This document shows positions 3,850-5,064 of a stretch of 5,064 bases of DNA, in pieces (the first letter of the stretch is position 1; the number at the start of each line of letters is the position of its first letter). The translations under genes and the position numbers were made by a program. The notes beneath the pieces were generated by a model. The model made no database searches. It saw only the letters and a program-made list of their open reading frames with translations, and had not been told where the DNA came from. The stretch is from Spirochaetaceae bacterium (GTDB lineage: Bacteria > Spirochaetota > Spirochaetia > CADAEX01): NCBI GenBank assembly GCA_009778835.1, contig WRFK01000135.1:1-5064 (forward strand), in the 5' to 3' direction.

Positions 3850-5064
3850 ATGGAAGAAAAACATCCTTCATTTGATATAAAAAACAGTCTGGATAACAAA
3901 CTGGATGGGAAAAAAATCGTATTATGCATTACAGGAAGTGTTGCTGCTGTAAAATCTTCTGATCTTGCAAGGCTTCTTATGCGCCATGGCGCAGATGTTT
4001 TCCCTGTTATGAGCAACGCAGCATGCAAAATAATCCATCCCGATCTTATGCACTGGGCAACAGGGCATTATCCTGTAATTGAATTAACAGGCAAAGTGGA
4101 ACATGTGGAGCTTGCGGGAAATACAAAAACAAAAGCAGATCTTGTAATTATTGCGCCATGCACAGCAAATACAATAGGAAAAATTGCAGCAGGAATTGAT
4201 GATACTTCTGTTACAACTTTTGCAACAACCGCTATTGGAGAAAAAATACCGCTGATTGTTGTTCCTGCAATGCACGAGCCAATGTATAAACACCCTTTTG
4301 TAAAGCAGAATATTGATAAACTTCTCTCTTGCGGTATTACTGTTATGCAGCCCCGCATCGAAGAAGGAAAAGCAAAAATACCCGAGAACAATGAAATATA
4401 TAATAAAGTTCTGGAAGCGCTTTCGCCTGCTTCTGCGAAAAATCTTCTTGCAGGCAAAAAAATGATTGTTACAGCAGGGAGGACTGTTGAATATATTGAT
4501 CCTGTAAGAGTTATAACAAATAACTCATCCGGAAAGATGGGGGTGGCGCTTGCAGAAAAAGCAGCGGAAGCAGGAGCAGATGTTACTTTGATTGCAGGGA
4601 AAATTTCTGTAACCCCATCAAATAAAATAAAAGTTATTTATGCAAACACTACCCAGGAAATGTATAATGCTGTTTATAAGGAGCTGGAGAGTAAGCCCTA
4701 TGATATATTTGCAGCAGCAGCGGCAGTTGGAGACTGGCAGGCAGAAGAAAAATCAACAGAAAAGATTTCAACTCATGACAAAGATTCTCTTGTTATCCGG
4801 TTAAAGCCTACTCCAAAAATTATTGATGGCATAAAAAGAAAATTTCCTTTGGTGTATCTTCTTATATTCCGCGCTCTTAATAATATGGCTGAATCGGATT
4901 TGCTTGACAATGCGAAATGGAGAATGGAAAAAGCAGAAGCAGATATGGTTGCTGTAAATGATGTTTCCAAAAAAGGGGTTGGATTTGAATCCGATACCAA
5001 TGAAATGTATATTATTACACATAACGGATACAGGGAAAAAATTGCAATGGATTTAAAAAAAAAT
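3850..5064 (+). CDS. coaBC: Bifunctional CoaBC (Dfp), archaeal form, 3' end outside window
   Basis: The frame is open for 405 codons to the window end, with no stop; CoaBC proteins are about 400-410 residues, so only a few codons should be missing. CoaB joins 4'-phosphopantothenate and cysteine using a nucleotide triphosphate; the FMN-dependent CoaC part decarboxylates the product to 4'-phosphopantetheine. The start HPSFDIK then ITGSVAAVKSSDLARLL (27-43) is typical of archaeal Dfp. CoaC features are His85 (KVEHVELA), APCTANT (102-108) and PAMHEPMY (139-146). CoaB begins near residue 203: VTAGRTVEYIDPVR, then NNSSGKMG (224-231), AAAAAVGDW (288-296), EKIST (304-308) and VNDVSKKGVGFESD (369-382). 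Bacterial PAMN is PAMH here, and the bacterial ACGxxGxGRM loop with its catalytic Cys is replaced by PRIEEGKAKIPE (168-179), which I believe is the archaeal arrangement. The usual FKAE is FRAL (340-343). The gene lies 1 bp after the synthetase that makes its substrate. A frame break is not indicated. Confidence 0.93.
   Translation, partial: MEEKHPSFDIKNSLDNKLDGKKIVLCITGSVAAVKSSDLARLLMRHGADVFPVMSNAACKIIHPDLMHWATGHYPVIELTGKVEHVELAGNTKTKADLVIIAPCTANTIGKIAAGIDDTSVTTFATTAIGEKIPLIVVPAMHEPMYKHPFVKQNIDKLLSCGITVMQPRIEEGKAKIPENNEIYNKVLEALSPASAKNLLAGKKMIVTAGRTVEYIDPVRVITNNSSGKMGVALAEKAAEAGADVTLIAGKISVTPSNKIKVIYANTTQEMYNAVYKELESKPYDIFAAAAAVGDWQAEEKSTEKISTHDKDSLVIRLKPTPKIIDGIKRKFPLVYLLIFRALNNMAESDLLDNAKWRMEKAEADMVAVNDVSKKGVGFESDTNEMYIITHNGYREKIAMDLKKN

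Noticed and set aside
4068..4457. 129-codon open frame on the minus strand
   Set aside because: It lies antisense inside coaBC, whose plus-strand frame carries the conserved CoaC motifs throughout this interval. Its peptide shows no recognisable motif.
5041..5064. Possible frameshift at the A9 run near the end of coaBC
   Set aside because: The frame is continuous through the conserved VNDVS and GFESD motifs and stays open to the last base. The missing stop is explained by the window edge.

Overview
The window looks like chromosomal DNA from a low-GC archaeon, most likely a euryarchaeote. It carries three consecutive genes of the archaeal route to coenzyme A: pantoate kinase, 4-phosphopantoate--beta-alanine ligase (phosphopantothenate synthetase) and an archaeal-form CoaBC/Dfp. 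A ketopantoate reductase gene lies nearby on the other strand. Translation signals agree. Genes that begin a transcript (the left-edge gene, ketopantoate reductase, pantoate kinase) lack a Shine-Dalgarno and have a TATA-like box roughly 29-32 bp before the start codon, as expected for archaeal leaderless mRNAs. The genes inside the operon have clear Shine-Dalgarno sequences. The evidence is family and signal recognition by eye; a bacterial candidate phylum with acquired archaeal genes is not excluded.

Layout, left to right. Bases 1-63 (minus) hold the first 21 codons of a gene that resembles the start of GTP cyclohydrolase I (FolE). Bases 64-302 are non-coding and contain a 130-bp element bounded by degenerate inverted GC-rich repeats. 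Bases 303-1247 (minus) encode ketopantoate reductase. Bases 1248-1453 are a divergent intergenic region with several dyads. Bases 1454-2023 (plus) encode a small coiled-coil plus PD-(D/E)XK nuclease-like protein with different arginine codon use. Bases 2024-2152 are a promoter region with two perfect dyads. Bases 2153-5064 are a tight plus-strand operon: pantoate kinase, phosphopantothenate synthetase (20-bp overlap, TTG start) and CoaBC (1-bp gap), the last running off the window.

The pathway genes give consecutive steps: ketopantoate to pantoate (PanE), pantoate to 4-phosphopantoate (PoK), 4-phosphopantoate plus beta-alanine to 4'-phosphopantothenate (PPS), then cysteine ligation and decarboxylation to 4'-phosphopantetheine (CoaBC). 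Not seen here are ketopantoate hydroxymethyltransferase, a beta-alanine source, PPAT and dephospho-CoA kinase. Nothing indicates a wholly new system. The points most worth a second look are the dyads at the promoters of the two CoA transcripts, the probably foreign nuclease-like gene, the intergenic inverted-repeat element, and the archaeal-style active-site changes in CoaBC.
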